This document shows, piece by piece, positions 37,931-46,607 of a DNA stretch of 64,000 nt. How positions within the stretch are numbered: position 1 is the first letter of the stretch; every line of letters starts with the position of its first letter. This DNA comes from Caballeronia novacaledonica (GTDB lineage Bacteria; Pseudomonadota; Gammaproteobacteria; Burkholderiales; Burkholderiaceae). The notes under the pieces are model-generated. The model did no database searches. It had not been told where the DNA came from and worked only from the letters and a program-made list of their open reading frames with translations. The stretch is from NCBI RefSeq assembly GCF_900258035.1, contig NZ_OGTP01000018.1:1-64000 (forward strand), read 5' to 3'. A program made the translations under genes and the position numbers.

Positions 37931-39120
37931 TCGATCTCCGTCGCGTCGGCCGCTTCGGCGACGCTCGTCACGCCCTCGCGTACGCGCGCGAAGGCCGCAT
38001 CGCGCAGCGAGGGCATGCCTTGCGCCTGCGCCGCACGCGAGACGGCATGCGTTGCCGCGCGCGAGACGATCAGCTCACGCAGCTCGTCCGACACCGGCAT
38101 CACCTGATGCACGCCCACGCGCCCGCGATAGCCGATGCCATGACACGCCGGACAGCCACGCGCTTCGAACGGATGAAACCCGTCCGCGAGCGGCAGCGCC
38201 GATGGCGCGCGGCAGAACGCGCACAGCTTGCGCACGAGCCGTTGCGCGGTGACGAGCCTGAGCGCGGACGCCAGGTTGTAAGGCGCCACGCCGATGTCGA
38301 TCAGCCGCGCGATCGCGGCGGGCGCATCGTTCGTGTGCAATGTCGAGAGCACGAGGTGTCCGGTTTGCGCGGCCTTCACGGCGACGTCAGCGGTTTCGGC
38401 GTCGCGGATCTCGCCGACCATGATGACGTCCGGGTCCTGACGCATGAACGCGCGCAGCGCCACGGCGAAGGTCAGCCCCGCCTTTTCGCGCACGCTCACC
38501 TGATTGATGCCCGCAAGCTGAATCTCGACGGGATCTTCGACCGAGCACACGTTGCGCGCTTCGGCGTTGAGCATCTGGAGAAAACAATAGAGCGACAGCG
38601 TCTTGCCGCTGCCGGTCGGTCCGGTCACGAGGACGAGACCGTGCGGCGCGCGAATCGCCGATTCGACCGCGCGGCTTTGCGCATCGTCGAGGCCGAGCGC
38701 GGCGAGCGACAGATCGGGCGGCAGCGCGTCGAGCCGGCGCAACACGAGCTTTTCGCCGAAGAGCGTCGGCAGCGAGTTGACGCGATAGTCGCCGATCCGC
38801 CCGCCCGGCAGACTCAGGCGCAGCCGGCCATCTTGCGGCACGCGCCGCTCGGCGATGTCCATGCGCGCCAGCACCTTGATGCGCGAGACGAACGCGTCGC
38901 GCAAGTGCGGCGGCGGGCGCTTCAACGCGTGCAGCGCGCCATCGACGCGCAATCTGATGCGCCAGTCGTGCTCCGATGGCTCGACGTGAATATCGGATGC
39001 GCCGCGCTCGGCGGCTTCGCGCAATGTGTCGGTGAGCAGCGAGACGGCGGGCGTGTCGTGATCGGACGCGCTGTCCGGGCGCGCGCTCGTATGGAATGCG
39101 TCGCGGGAAGGGGAAATCAT
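37927..39120 (-). CDS. pilB: Type IV pilus assembly ATPase PilB (GspE family)
   Basis: A 397-residue secretion ATPase. Walker A is GPTGSGKT (167-174), Walker B VIMVGEIRD (232-240), and a tetracysteine zinc site is C300/C303/C323/C326. It lacks the N-terminal GspE/MshEN domain of about 150 residues present in typical 560-residue PilB; the protein begins close to ERGASDIHVEP, the start of the second domain. Whether this is normal for the lineage or a shortened motor is unclear. It heads the pilBCD block. Confidence 0.9.
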   Translation of the reverse strand: MISPSRDAFHTSARPDSASDHDTPAVSLLTDTLREAAERGASDIHVEPSEHDWRIRLRVDGALHALKRPPPHLRDAFVSRIKVLARMDIAERRVPQDGRLRLSLPGGRIGDYRVNSLPTLFGEKLVLRRLDALPPDLSLAALGLDDAQSRAVESAIRAPHGLVLVTGPTGSGKTLSLYCFLQMLNAEARNVCSVEDPVEIQLAGINQVSVREKAGLTFAVALRAFMRQDPDVIMVGEIRDAETADVAVKAAQTGHLVLSTLHTNDAPAAIARLIDIGVAPYNLASALRLVTAQRLVRKLCAFCRAPSALPLADGFHPFEARGCPACHGIGYRGRVGVHQVMPVSDELRELIVSRAATHAVSRAAQAQGMPSLRDAAFARVREGVTSVAEAADATEIE

Positions 39121-39194
39121 GGGCGTCGGGACGTCGGAGTCGAGATGAACCGATCATCCCGCCCGCGATCGCCGGCGCACAGTCGTCCGAATGG

Positions 39195-40484
39195 CTAACG
39201 CAGCGCGCGTTTCACGGGCGCGAGCGGCCGAAAAATCTTGACGGTGCGAATCGCCTGATCGTCGCTGCGCATGACTTCGAAGGTCACGTCCGCGATGCGC
39301 ACCGACACGTCGCCGTCCGGAATGTCCTCGAGCGTTTCGAGAATCAGGCCGTTGAGCGTCTTGGGGCCGTCCGTCGGCAGCGTCAGATGCAACCAGCGGT
39401 TCAGTTCGCGCAGCGGCATGCTGCCCGCGACGATGCACTCGCCATTCTCGTCCCAGCCGCCGCGCGAGCCGGCGCCGCGCGGAATGGTCGTCGTGAACTC
39501 GCCGATCAGCTCCTCGATGATGTCCTCGGGCGTCATGAGGCCCTGCAACTCGCCGTACTCGTCGACCACGATCGCGATACGGTGGCCGCTTTCCTGAAAG
39601 AACTGCAGTTGCTGGAACACCGGCGTGCCGGCCGGCACGAAGTAAGGCTCGGTGAGCAGTTCGCGCAGCGTTTCGCGTTCGAGTTCCTGGTTATGCAGCG
39701 CCGACAGCGTCTTGCGCACATGCAGGATGCCGAGCACCCGGTCGATATCGCCCTGAAAGACGACGAGCTTGTTGTGATAGCAGGTCTCGAGCTGATGCAG
39801 GATTTGCTCGAAGGGCGCGTCGAAATCGAGCGCTTCGATGCGCCGGCGCGGGATCATCACGTCGTCGACGGTGATGTTTTCCAGATCGAACAGATTGAGC
39901 AGGATGCTGCGGTGCTTGGTCGGCATGAAGCTGCCGGTTTCCAGCACGATGGTGCGCAGTTCCTCGGGCGAAATCCGCTGATCGCGCTTGTTTTTCGTGT
40001 TGATGTGGAGCGCGGCGAGAATCGCGTTGGCGAACAGATTGACGAACCAGATCAGCGGCCGCCCGATGCGCATGAGCGGCGCGAGCACGAGACTCGCGGG
40101 CAGCGCCACTTTCTCGGGATACGTCGCGCCGACGATCTTCGGCGCGATTTCCGCGAACACGATGATGAGAAACGCGATGACGCCCGTCGTGATCGACAGG
40201 ACGAGATTGTTATGACCGAAGGTGCGCAGTGCGATGGACGTCGTGAGCACCGGGATGATCGTGTTGATCAGGTTGTTGCCGATCAGGATGACGGAAAGAA
40301 GCTGGTCGGTCTTGGCGAGCAGCCCTTGCGTGGTGCGAGCGCGTAGCGATCCTTGACTAGCCAGATATTTCAGCCGATGGCGATTGAGCGCCATCATCGA
40401 TGTTTCGGAAATCGAGAAGAAGCCGGAAAGAAACAGAAGCAGAAAAATGGCGCAAATTTGCGCCCATAAGGGAAGGTTGTCCAC
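39195..40484 (-). CDS. HlyC/CorC family transporter (CNNM/DUF21 with CBS pair)
   Basis: A 429-residue inner-membrane protein: DUF21 domain with about four membrane segments (residues 5-180, containing SGFFSISETSMMALN), a CBS pair (about 205-330, VPAGTPVFQQLQFFQ) and a C-terminal CorC_HlyC domain (about 345-425). Members are linked to Mg2+/Co2+ efflux or tolerance. The preferred start is GTG at 40484 (VDNLPLWAQ); the frame extends to 40601 but that part is not conserved and would read into the tRNA-Pro terminator region. Confidence 0.87.
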   Translation of the reverse strand: MDNLPLWAQICAIFLLLFLSGFFSISETSMMALNRHRLKYLASQGSLRARTTQGLLAKTDQLLSVILIGNNLINTIIPVLTTSIALRTFGHNNLVLSITTGVIAFLIIVFAEIAPKIVGATYPEKVALPASLVLAPLMRIGRPLIWFVNLFANAILAALHINTKNKRDQRISPEELRTIVLETGSFMPTKHRSILLNLFDLENITVDDVMIPRRRIEALDFDAPFEQILHQLETCYHNKLVVFQGDIDRVLGILHVRKTLSALHNQELERETLRELLTEPYFVPAGTPVFQQLQFFQESGHRIAIVVDEYGELQGLMTPEDIIEELIGEFTTTIPRGAGSRGGWDENGECIVAGSMPLRELNRWLHLTLPTDGPKTLNGLILETLEDIPDGDVSVRIADVTFEVMRSDDQAIRTVKIFRPLAPVKRALR

Positions 40485-40588
40485 GCGGTGATCGAGTAGG
40501 GGCGGAGATGGGAGGCAATATAGCAGACGGGGCGGGAAAGGCTGCCTTGGCCGTTCGGCCAATGTAAGCGGTTTCGCTTGCCGGAAAG

Positions 40589-40622
40589 AAAAAACCCGCA
40601 TGGCGGACCATGCGGGTTTTTT
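40589..40622 (-). terminator. tRNA-Pro terminator
   Basis: CCCGCATGG (40595-40603) pairs with CCATGCGGG (40608-40616) across CGGA, flanked by A- and T-runs on both sides. It lies just downstream of the minus-strand tRNA and is symmetric enough to work in both directions. Confidence 0.9.
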
Positions 40623-40629
40623 GCAATTC

Positions 40630-40706
40630 TGGTCGGGGTGAGAGGATTCGAACCTCCGGCCTCTACGTCCCGAACGTAGCGCTCTACCAGGCTAAGCTAC
40701 ACCCCG
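40630..40706 (-). tRNA. tRNA-Pro, anticodon CGG
   Basis: On the minus strand the gene starts CGGGGTGTAG and ends CACCCCGACCA, so the 7-bp acceptor stem and an encoded CCA are present (77 nt). The anticodon arm CTACG-TTCGGGA-CGTAG gives anticodon CGG, decoding CCG; the T arm has GGTTCGAATCC. It is transcribed in the same direction as the ispB gene, 40 bases downstream of its stop. Confidence 0.97.
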
Positions 40707-40746
40707 AATTCGACCAACTTGGACTCTTACGCCGTTTCAGTCTCGT

Positions 40747-41739
40747 TCAAGACTGTCTCGACGTCGAGTAAGAACATAATTCTAGCAGGCTCTCTTTGTA
40801 GATGGAAGAGGGAAATGAGGAAATTGCATGCGCCGCCGCCTGGGCTTCCTTGCGCGCGCATTCCAAAGTGTGATCGAGCGCGCCGGACGTGGTGATGGCG
40901 TCGAAGATCGTCTCGAAACGATCCGTGCCGCCTTGCTCGATCGCCTCGCGCGCGAGCGCCGCCTGCTCCGGCGTGCCGTGCTCCATCAAAAAGATGAGCG
41001 GCAACGTGGGCTTGCCTTCGCGCAGATCGTCGCCGGCGTTCTTGCCCATCGATTCCGGCGTGCCGGTGTAGTCGAGCCAGTCGTCCATGATCTGAAACGC
41101 CGTGCCGATGCGCCGGCCGAACTCCGCCGCCGCCGCTTCGGTACGCGCATCCGCGCCCGAAAGCACCGCGCCGAGTTGCGCCGCCGCTTCGAACAGCTTC
41201 GCCGTCTTGTAGCGGATCACCTGCATGTAGCGCGCTTCGTCGACGTCCGGATCGTGCATGTTGAGCAACTGCAGGACTTCGCCTTCGGAAATGATGTTGG
41301 TCGCGACGGAGAGAATTTCCATCACGCGCATCTTGCCGACGCTCACCATCATCTCGAACGAGCGCGAATACAGGAAGTCGCCGACCAGCACGCTCGCCGC
41401 GTTGCCGAACAGCGCGTTCGCCGTCTTGCGGCCGCGCCGCAGATCGGATTCGTCGACGACATCGTCATGGAGCAGCGTCGCCGTATGGATGAACTCCACC
41501 ACGGCGGCCAGTTCGTGCCGATGTCCGGTCGTGTCGCCCAGCGCGCCCGAAACCAGGAGCAGCAGCGCCGGACGCAGCCGTTTGCCGCCCGCGCCGATGA
41601 TGTACTCCGAAATCTGGTTGATGAGCATCACTTCTGATGCCAGGCGCTGCCGGATGACGCGATTGACCTGCTGCATGTCCTCGGCGATCGGGGCGAGCAG
41701 CGCGGCGGCGTTGGGGGAGGAAGTGGCGGTGGACGACAT
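40747..41739 (-). CDS. ispB: Octaprenyl diphosphate synthase
   Basis: A 330-residue trans-prenyltransferase that makes the C40 side chain of ubiquinone-8. The two aspartate-rich motifs are at D92-D96 (HDDVVDESDL) and D219-D223 (MDDWLDYTG); GGKRLRPALLLL near residue 51 binds IPP. The chain length (octaprenyl) is inferred from the ubiquinone-8 of this group. It is divergent from rplU, the usual arrangement in proteobacteria. Confidence 0.93.
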   Translation of the reverse strand: MSSTATSSPNAAALLAPIAEDMQQVNRVIRQRLASEVMLINQISEYIIGAGGKRLRPALLLLVSGALGDTTGHRHELAAVVEFIHTATLLHDDVVDESDLRRGRKTANALFGNAASVLVGDFLYSRSFEMMVSVGKMRVMEILSVATNIISEGEVLQLLNMHDPDVDEARYMQVIRYKTAKLFEAAAQLGAVLSGADARTEAAAAEFGRRIGTAFQIMDDWLDYTGTPESMGKNAGDDLREGKPTLPLIFLMEHGTPEQAALAREAIEQGGTDRFETIFDAITTSGALDHTLECARKEAQAAAHAISSFPSSIYKESLLELCSYSTSRQS

Positions 41740-41892
41740 GATCGGCAGTAAAGGTAATCCGGCGGATTATAAGGCGAATCCGACAGGCGACGGGTTTCCG
41801 GGTGCGGATTCGTGACCTGCCGGTGAAATTCGGTGCTGTTTCGCCGCGGACCGGGGCCGGACGCGCGCTCGCGCCGCAAAGGTCAACGCACT

Positions 41893-41921
41893 TTGACGCC
41901 GAGCGTAACTCTATGTATAAT
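41893..41921 (+). promoter_or_regulatory. Sigma-70 promoter of rplU-rpmA
   Basis: TTGACG (41893-41898) and TATAAT (41916-41921) are separated by exactly 17 bp. This is the best promoter match I see in the window and suits a ribosomal protein operon. Confidence 0.85.
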
Positions 41922-41974
41922 CGCGTGTTTTCCCCGCGTGGTGCGTGGAAAAAGAATTCTGAGTGAGGTTCTCA

Positions 41975-42286
41975 ATGTACGCGGTCATAAAAACCGGCGG
42001 CAAGCAGTATAAGGTTGCTGTCGGCGAAAAATTGAAAGTAGAACAGATACCGGCAGACATTGACGCTGAAATCACGCTCGACCAGGTTCTCGCAGTAGGC
42101 GAAGGCGAATCGATTAAGTTCGGTACGCCGCTGGTGGGTGGGGCTTCCGTCAAAGCTACCGTCGTGTCTCACGGTCGTCACGCCAAAGTGACCATCTTCA
42201 AGATGCGTCGCCGGAAGCACTACCAAAAGCACGCTGGCCATCGCCAGAACTACACCGAACTGCGCATCGACGCGATCAACGCGTAA
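41975..42286 (+). CDS. rplU: 50S ribosomal protein L21
   Basis: A 103-residue ribosomal protein. It starts MYAVIKTGGKQYKV and ends in the RRKHYQKHAGHRQNYTELRI segment typical of bL21. The ATG at 41975 is chosen over an upstream in-frame ATG at 41963 because the family begins with MYAVI. Cotranscribed with rpmA, 25 bases downstream. Confidence 0.97.
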   Translation: MYAVIKTGGKQYKVAVGEKLKVEQIPADIDAEITLDQVLAVGEGESIKFGTPLVGGASVKATVVSHGRHAKVTIFKMRRRKHYQKHAGHRQNYTELRIDAINA

Positions 42287-42311
42287 GCGCATCGGTTAAG
42301 GAGCTAAGCAA

Positions 42312-42572
42312 ATGGCACACAAAAAAGCAGGCGGGTCTTCCCGCAACGGCCGCGACTCCGAGTCGAAACGCCTCGGCGTGAAGGTGTACGGCGGCCAGGC
42401 AATCAACGCGGGCAGCATCATCGTTCGCCAGCGCGGCACGCGCATGCATCCGGGTGAGAACGTCGGCATCGGCAAGGATCACACCCTGTTCGCACTGACC
42501 GACGGCCACGTCAAGTTCGTGACCAAGGGCGCTGCGAAGAAGCACACGGTCGTCGTCGTCCCGGCAGCGTAA
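42312..42572 (+). CDS. rpmA: 50S ribosomal protein L27
   Basis: An 86-residue ribosomal protein with the bL27 N-terminus MAHKKAGGSSRNGRDS, which reaches the peptidyl transferase centre, and GIGKDHTLFAL. There is no N-terminal extension of the kind removed by a protease in Firmicutes. AAGGAG precedes the ATG. Followed by a strong terminator. Confidence 0.97.
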   Translation: MAHKKAGGSSRNGRDSESKRLGVKVYGGQAINAGSIIVRQRGTRMHPGENVGIGKDHTLFALTDGHVKFVTKGAAKKHTVVVVPAA

Positions 42573-42597
42573 ATTTTACGCACGGGCTTCAGGACCG

Positions 42598-42632
42598 AAA
42601 AAAGGCCCCGCGAAGTTCGCGGGGCCTTTTTC
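42598..42632 (+). terminator. rplU-rpmA terminator
   Basis: GGCCCCGCG (42604-42612) pairs with CGCGGGGCC (42618-42626) around a 5-base loop, followed by TTTTT and preceded by AAAAAA. Confidence 0.93.
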
Positions 42633-42717
42633 ATTTGGCACATGGAATTATCGTTGTCCGTGACCGGCGTACACAGGTCACGGCAAAATAGAGCGAATAC
42701 ACGGGACGGAGCAACGC

Positions 42718-43803
42718 ATGAAGTTCATTGACGAAGCGAGGATTGAAGTCATCGCCGGCGACGGAGGAGATGGCAGCGCGTCGATGCGCCGCGAAAAGTT
42801 CGTCCCGTTCGGCGGACCGGACGGCGGCGACGGCGGCCGCGGCGGCAGCGTCTACGCAGTCGGCGATCGCAATATCAACACGCTGATCGACTATCGGTTC
42901 TCCAAGAAGCATCAGGCGCGCAACGGCGAAAACGGCCGCGGCGCGGATTGCTACGGCAAGGGCGGCGACGACATCACGTTGCGCATGCCGGTCGGCACCA
43001 TCATTTCGGATCAGGAAACGGGCGAGATCATCGCCGACCTGACCGAGCACAATCAGCAAGTGCTGATCGCGCAAGGCGGCGCGGGCGGCCTCGGCAACCT
43101 GCATTTCAAGTCGAGCACGAACCGCGCGCCGCGTCAGAAAACCGACGGCAAGCCGGGCGAGCGCCGTATGCTCAAGCTCGAACTGAAAGTGCTGGCCGAC
43201 GTCGGTCTGCTCGGCATGCCGAACGCGGGGAAATCCACCTTCATTTCGTCGGTGTCGAACGCGCGGCCGAAGATCGCGGACTATCCGTTCACGACGCTCG
43301 CGCCGAACCTCGGCGTGGTGCGCGTCGGGCCGAGCAAGAGCTTCGTGATCGCGGACATTCCCGGTCTGATCGAAGGTGCGGCGGAAGGCGCGGGGCTCGG
43401 GCATCGCTTCCTGCGCCATTTGCAGCGCACGGGTGTCCTGCTGCATCTCGTCGACATGGCTCCGTTCGATGAAAACGTCGATCCCGTCGCCGAAGCGAAC
43501 GCCATCGTCAACGAACTGCGCAAGTACGACGAGGCGCTCTACGAGAAGCCGCGCTGGCTCGTGCTGAACAAGCTCGACATGGTGCCGGAAGACGAGCGCG
43601 AAGCGCGCATCGCCGATTTCGTCGAACGCTTCGAGTGGGACGGTCCGGTCTATGAGATTTCGGCGCTGACGGGCCAAGGCTGCGAGGCGCTCACGTACGC
43701 GATCTACGACTACATTTCGCAGCATTCGGACGCATCGCGCGCGGCGGAAGCGGAAGATCTCGCCGCCGACGTGCGTTTTCGCGACGACGCAGCGAAGGAA
43801 TAA
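42718..43803 (+). CDS. obgE: GTPase Obg/CgtA
   Basis: A 361-residue ribosome-associated GTPase acting in 50S assembly and stress control. The glycine-rich Obg domain spans about residues 1-158 (GGDGGDGSASMRREKFVPFGGPDGGDGG), then the G domain: P-loop GMPNAGKS near 166-173, DIPGLIEGA and NKLDMV. The C-terminus is short and acidic. It keeps its common place after rplU-rpmA but a terminator lies in between. Confidence 0.96.
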   Translation: MKFIDEARIEVIAGDGGDGSASMRREKFVPFGGPDGGDGGRGGSVYAVGDRNINTLIDYRFSKKHQARNGENGRGADCYGKGGDDITLRMPVGTIISDQETGEIIADLTEHNQQVLIAQGGAGGLGNLHFKSSTNRAPRQKTDGKPGERRMLKLELKVLADVGLLGMPNAGKSTFISSVSNARPKIADYPFTTLAPNLGVVRVGPSKSFVIADIPGLIEGAAEGAGLGHRFLRHLQRTGVLLHLVDMAPFDENVDPVAEANAIVNELRKYDEALYEKPRWLVLNKLDMVPEDEREARIADFVERFEWDGPVYEISALTGQGCEALTYAIYDYISQHSDASRAAEAEDLAADVRFRDDAAKE

Positions 43804-43829
43804 GAGCAACCACGAGGAGAAAGCGCACG

Positions 43830-44948
43830 ATGCGTTCGGTCATCGCCGCTGCGAAGCGAATCGTAGTGAAGGTAGGGTCCAGCCTCGTCACCAACGACGG
43901 GCGCGGACTCGACCACGCGGCCATTTCTCGCTGGGCGTCGCAGATCGCGGCGCTGCGCGAGCAGGGCAAGGAAGTCGTGCTCGTGAGTTCGGGCGCGATC
44001 GCGGAAGGCATTCACCGGCTCGGCTGGACCAAACGGCCGCGTGAAATCGACGAGTTGCAGGCTGCGGCCGCCGTCGGGCAGATGGGCCTCGCGCAGGTCT
44101 ATGAAAGCAGCTTCGGCGCGCACGGCATTCGCACCGCGCAGATTCTGCTCACGCATGCCGATCTCGCCGATCGCGAACGCTATCTGAACGCGCGCTCGAC
44201 GCTGCTTACGCTGCTGCGCCTGGGCGCGGTGCCGATCATCAACGAAAACGACACGGTCATCACCGACGAAATCAAGTTCGGCGACAACGACACGCTCGGC
44301 GCGCTCGTCGCGAATCTGATCGAAGGCGATGCGCTCGTCATCCTCACTGATCAGCGCGGTCTCTTCACCGCCGATCCGCGCAAGGATCCGAACGCGACGC
44401 TCGTCGAGCAGGCCGATGCCGGCACGCCCGAGCTGGAGCAGATGGCCGGCGGGGCGGGGTCGAGTCTCGGACGCGGCGGCATGCTGACCAAGATTCTCGC
44501 GGCGAAACGCGCGGCGCACAGCGGCGCGAACACGGTGATCGCGAGCGGTCGTGAATCCGATGTGCTCACGCGCCTCGCATCGGGCGAGATGATCGGCACG
44601 CAACTCATCGCGCGCACGGCGCGCATGGCGGCGCGCAAGCAGTGGATGGCGGATCACTTGCAGGTGCGCGGCCACGTCGTGATCGACGGCGGCGCGGTGC
44701 AGAAGCTCACCGCCGACGGCAAGAGCCTTTTGCCGATCGGCGTGATCGACGTGAAAGGCGCGTTCGATCGCGGCGAGGTGATCGCCTGCATCGACGATCG
44801 AGGGCAGGAAGTCGCGCGCGGCATCACGAATTACAGCAGTTCGGAGGCGCGGCTGATTCATCGGCGGCCGAGCGGCGAGATCGAAACCGTGCTCGGTTAT
44901 ATGCTGGAGCCCGAACTGATCCATCGCGACAATCTGGTGCTCGTCTGA
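43830..44948 (+). CDS. proB: Glutamate 5-kinase
   Basis: A 372-residue first enzyme of proline synthesis. The amino-acid kinase domain covers about residues 1-260 (VVKVGSSLVTNDGRGLD, LVSSGAIAEG, NENDTV, GRGGMLTKILAA) and a C-terminal PUA domain about 280-365 (GAVQKLTADGKSLLPIGV). Usually feedback-inhibited by proline. Follows obgE after 26 bases, likely in one operon. A terminator follows directly. Confidence 0.95.
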   Translation: MRSVIAAAKRIVVKVGSSLVTNDGRGLDHAAISRWASQIAALREQGKEVVLVSSGAIAEGIHRLGWTKRPREIDELQAAAAVGQMGLAQVYESSFGAHGIRTAQILLTHADLADRERYLNARSTLLTLLRLGAVPIINENDTVITDEIKFGDNDTLGALVANLIEGDALVILTDQRGLFTADPRKDPNATLVEQADAGTPELEQMAGGAGSSLGRGGMLTKILAAKRAAHSGANTVIASGRESDVLTRLASGEMIGTQLIARTARMAARKQWMADHLQVRGHVVIDGGAVQKLTADGKSLLPIGVIDVKGAFDRGEVIACIDDRGQEVARGITNYSSSEARLIHRRPSGEIETVLGYMLEPELIHRDNLVLV

Positions 44949-44952
44949 TACG

Positions 44953-44980
44953 AAAACGCCCGCTGATCCAGCGGGCGTTT
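44953..44980 (+). terminator. proB terminator
   Basis: CGCCCGCTG (44957-44965) pairs with CAGCGGGCG (44969-44977) around ATC, flanked by AAAA and TTT. It lies between convergent genes and may serve both. Confidence 0.85.
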
Positions 44981-45001
44981 GCACGTTGGCGCGCGGTGAA
45001 A

Positions 45002-45571
45002 TCAGCGCAGATTGATCGAGCTTTGCGTGCGCGTGTACTGCATGTTGTTGACGATCTGCTTCGCATCGCCGACAGGCAGCTTGCTCGTGCAGAAGTAATC
45101 CTGATACAGCGCCGCCTGATACGCGTTCAGCTCGCCGTTCTCGATGCGCTTGAAGTCGAACGCGGAACCCTGATCCCAGCCGTTCTGATCGTCGTTGATG
45201 CTCGCGTAGCGGCGCCATTCGTAGGTGTCGCAACGAATGCCTTCATAGTTGACGTTTCGCGCGCCCGCCGGACTCGTCGCGACGACCACATAACGCACGA
45301 CGCCGTCCTTGCCGACCGTGAGCGTCGTCTTGTCGACGGCGAAAGTGAGCGGCGTGTTCTGCGATACGTTGAACGCGATCAGATTCGACGCTTGCGGCAG
45401 AGGCGGCATCGTGTCGATCTTCTCCTCGGCCCAGGTCGATTTGCGGTCGAGCAGATAGGTGAAGACGCCGTCGTCCTGCGTGGACGGACCTTTGTTGCTG
45501 GAGCAGCCGGCGAGCACGGCAAGCGCTGCCGCGGATGCCGCGATTACCGCGAGTGAGGCATTCACTTTCAA
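45002..45571 (-). CDS. CNP1-like family lipoprotein
   Basis: A 189-residue predicted lipoprotein. From the TTG at 45571 the N-terminus is (M)KVNASLAVIAASAAALAVLAGC, a type II signal peptide with lipobox LAGC; GGGAAG lies 6 bases upstream. The mature part holds the CNP1-like domain (DDGVFTYLLDRKSTWAEEKIDTMPPLPQ and TYEWRRYASINDDQNGWDQ). An ATG at 45640 would put 23 polar residues before the signal peptide, so it is rejected. Function is unknown beyond the family name. It lies downstream of rppH on the same strand. Confidence 0.8.
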   Translation of the reverse strand: MKVNASLAVIAASAAALAVLAGCSSNKGPSTQDDGVFTYLLDRKSTWAEEKIDTMPPLPQASNLIAFNVSQNTPLTFAVDKTTLTVGKDGVVRYVVVATSPAGARNVNYEGIRCDTYEWRRYASINDDQNGWDQGSAFDFKRIENGELNAYQAALYQDYFCTSKLPVGDAKQIVNNMQYTRTQSSINLR

Positions 45572-45709
45572 TTGGGTCTTCCCGGAAACATGCGCGCGGG
45601 ACGCGAGGCGCCCGCCCGGCGGAACAAAGCGAGATGGCACGGCGAACAGTTCGCCGTGCCATCGATCGAAGTCTTGATGAGTTTCAAAGTGGGCGATGAA
45701 GCGCAGCGA

Positions 45710-46360
45710 TCAGTCGTACGATGAACGCTGCACGATCACATGCACTTCTTCGCCGACCGTGCATTCTGCCTGAACCGCCGCGCCTGAGGCAGTGACAGCA
45801 GGTGCTTCGATCGTCATCGTCTGGAGCACGCGTGGATAGCGCGGCCCATGATGCGCGGCTCGCTCGCCGCGTTCGCCGCGGGAGTTGGTTCGCCGCAGGA
45901 AGCGGGACAGCTCGGTGAGAGCCATTTGATAAACGTCGCGCTTGAACTCGATGACCGCATCCAGCGGCACCCAATACTCGTTCCAGCGCCAGGCATCGAA
46001 TTCCGGATGGTCCGTCGCACGCAGGCAGATGTCGCAATCGCGTCCCACCATGCGCAGCAGAAACCAGATTTGTTTCTGACCGCGATAATGTCCGCGCACC
46101 TCGCGCTTGATGAACTTGTCCGGCACCTCATAACGCAGCCAGTCGCGCGTGCGACCGACAACTTTCACATGCTCCGGTAGCAGGCCGGTTTCTTCGTGTA
46201 ACTCCCGATACATCGCTTGCACAGGGGTCTCACCGTATTTGATGCCCCCTTGCGGAAACTGCCAGGAATGTTCACGCAGCCGCTTGCCCCAAAACACTTC
46301 GTTGCGCGCGTTCAAGAGGATGATGCCGACGTTCGGGCGAAAGCCTTCACGATCCAGCAT
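45710..46360 (-). CDS. rppH: RNA pyrophosphohydrolase
   Basis: A 216-residue Nudix enzyme that removes pyrophosphate from mRNA 5' ends and triggers decay. MLDREGFRPNVGIILLN and WQFPQGGIKYGETPVQAMYRELHEETGL (Nudix box) match RppH closely. The region after about residue 165 is a lineage-specific tail with low conservation. The ATG at 46360 is set by the family; the frame extends far upstream without support. Divergent from proS. TATAAT on the minus strand at 46399-46394 is a possible -10. Confidence 0.92.
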   Translation of the reverse strand: MLDREGFRPNVGIILLNARNEVFWGKRLREHSWQFPQGGIKYGETPVQAMYRELHEETGLLPEHVKVVGRTRDWLRYEVPDKFIKREVRGHYRGQKQIWFLLRMVGRDCDICLRATDHPEFDAWRWNEYWVPLDAVIEFKRDVYQMALTELSRFLRRTNSRGERGERAAHHGPRYPRVLQTMTIEAPAVTASGAAVQAECTVGEEVHVIVQRSSYD

Positions 46361-46607
46361 ACAGCCACCTTCAAATCCTTTAAAATTGCTTTGATTATAA
46401 ACAGTTAACGGACCCCGCGCACCGGCACGAACCCGAATTCGGGGCACGTTTCCCGAGCCGGGTGCAAGGCGCTTTGCCAGTCCATGCAGAAAGACGGCAA
46501 AATCTTCTTCCTTGCAAAGCCGTCGTCCGTTTCCGTCTTTCACCCTCGTTTCGCCTGCTCCGGCGCCGCAACGGCTCCGAAGCGCGCGCCGCTTTTGGAA
46601 AATTTGA

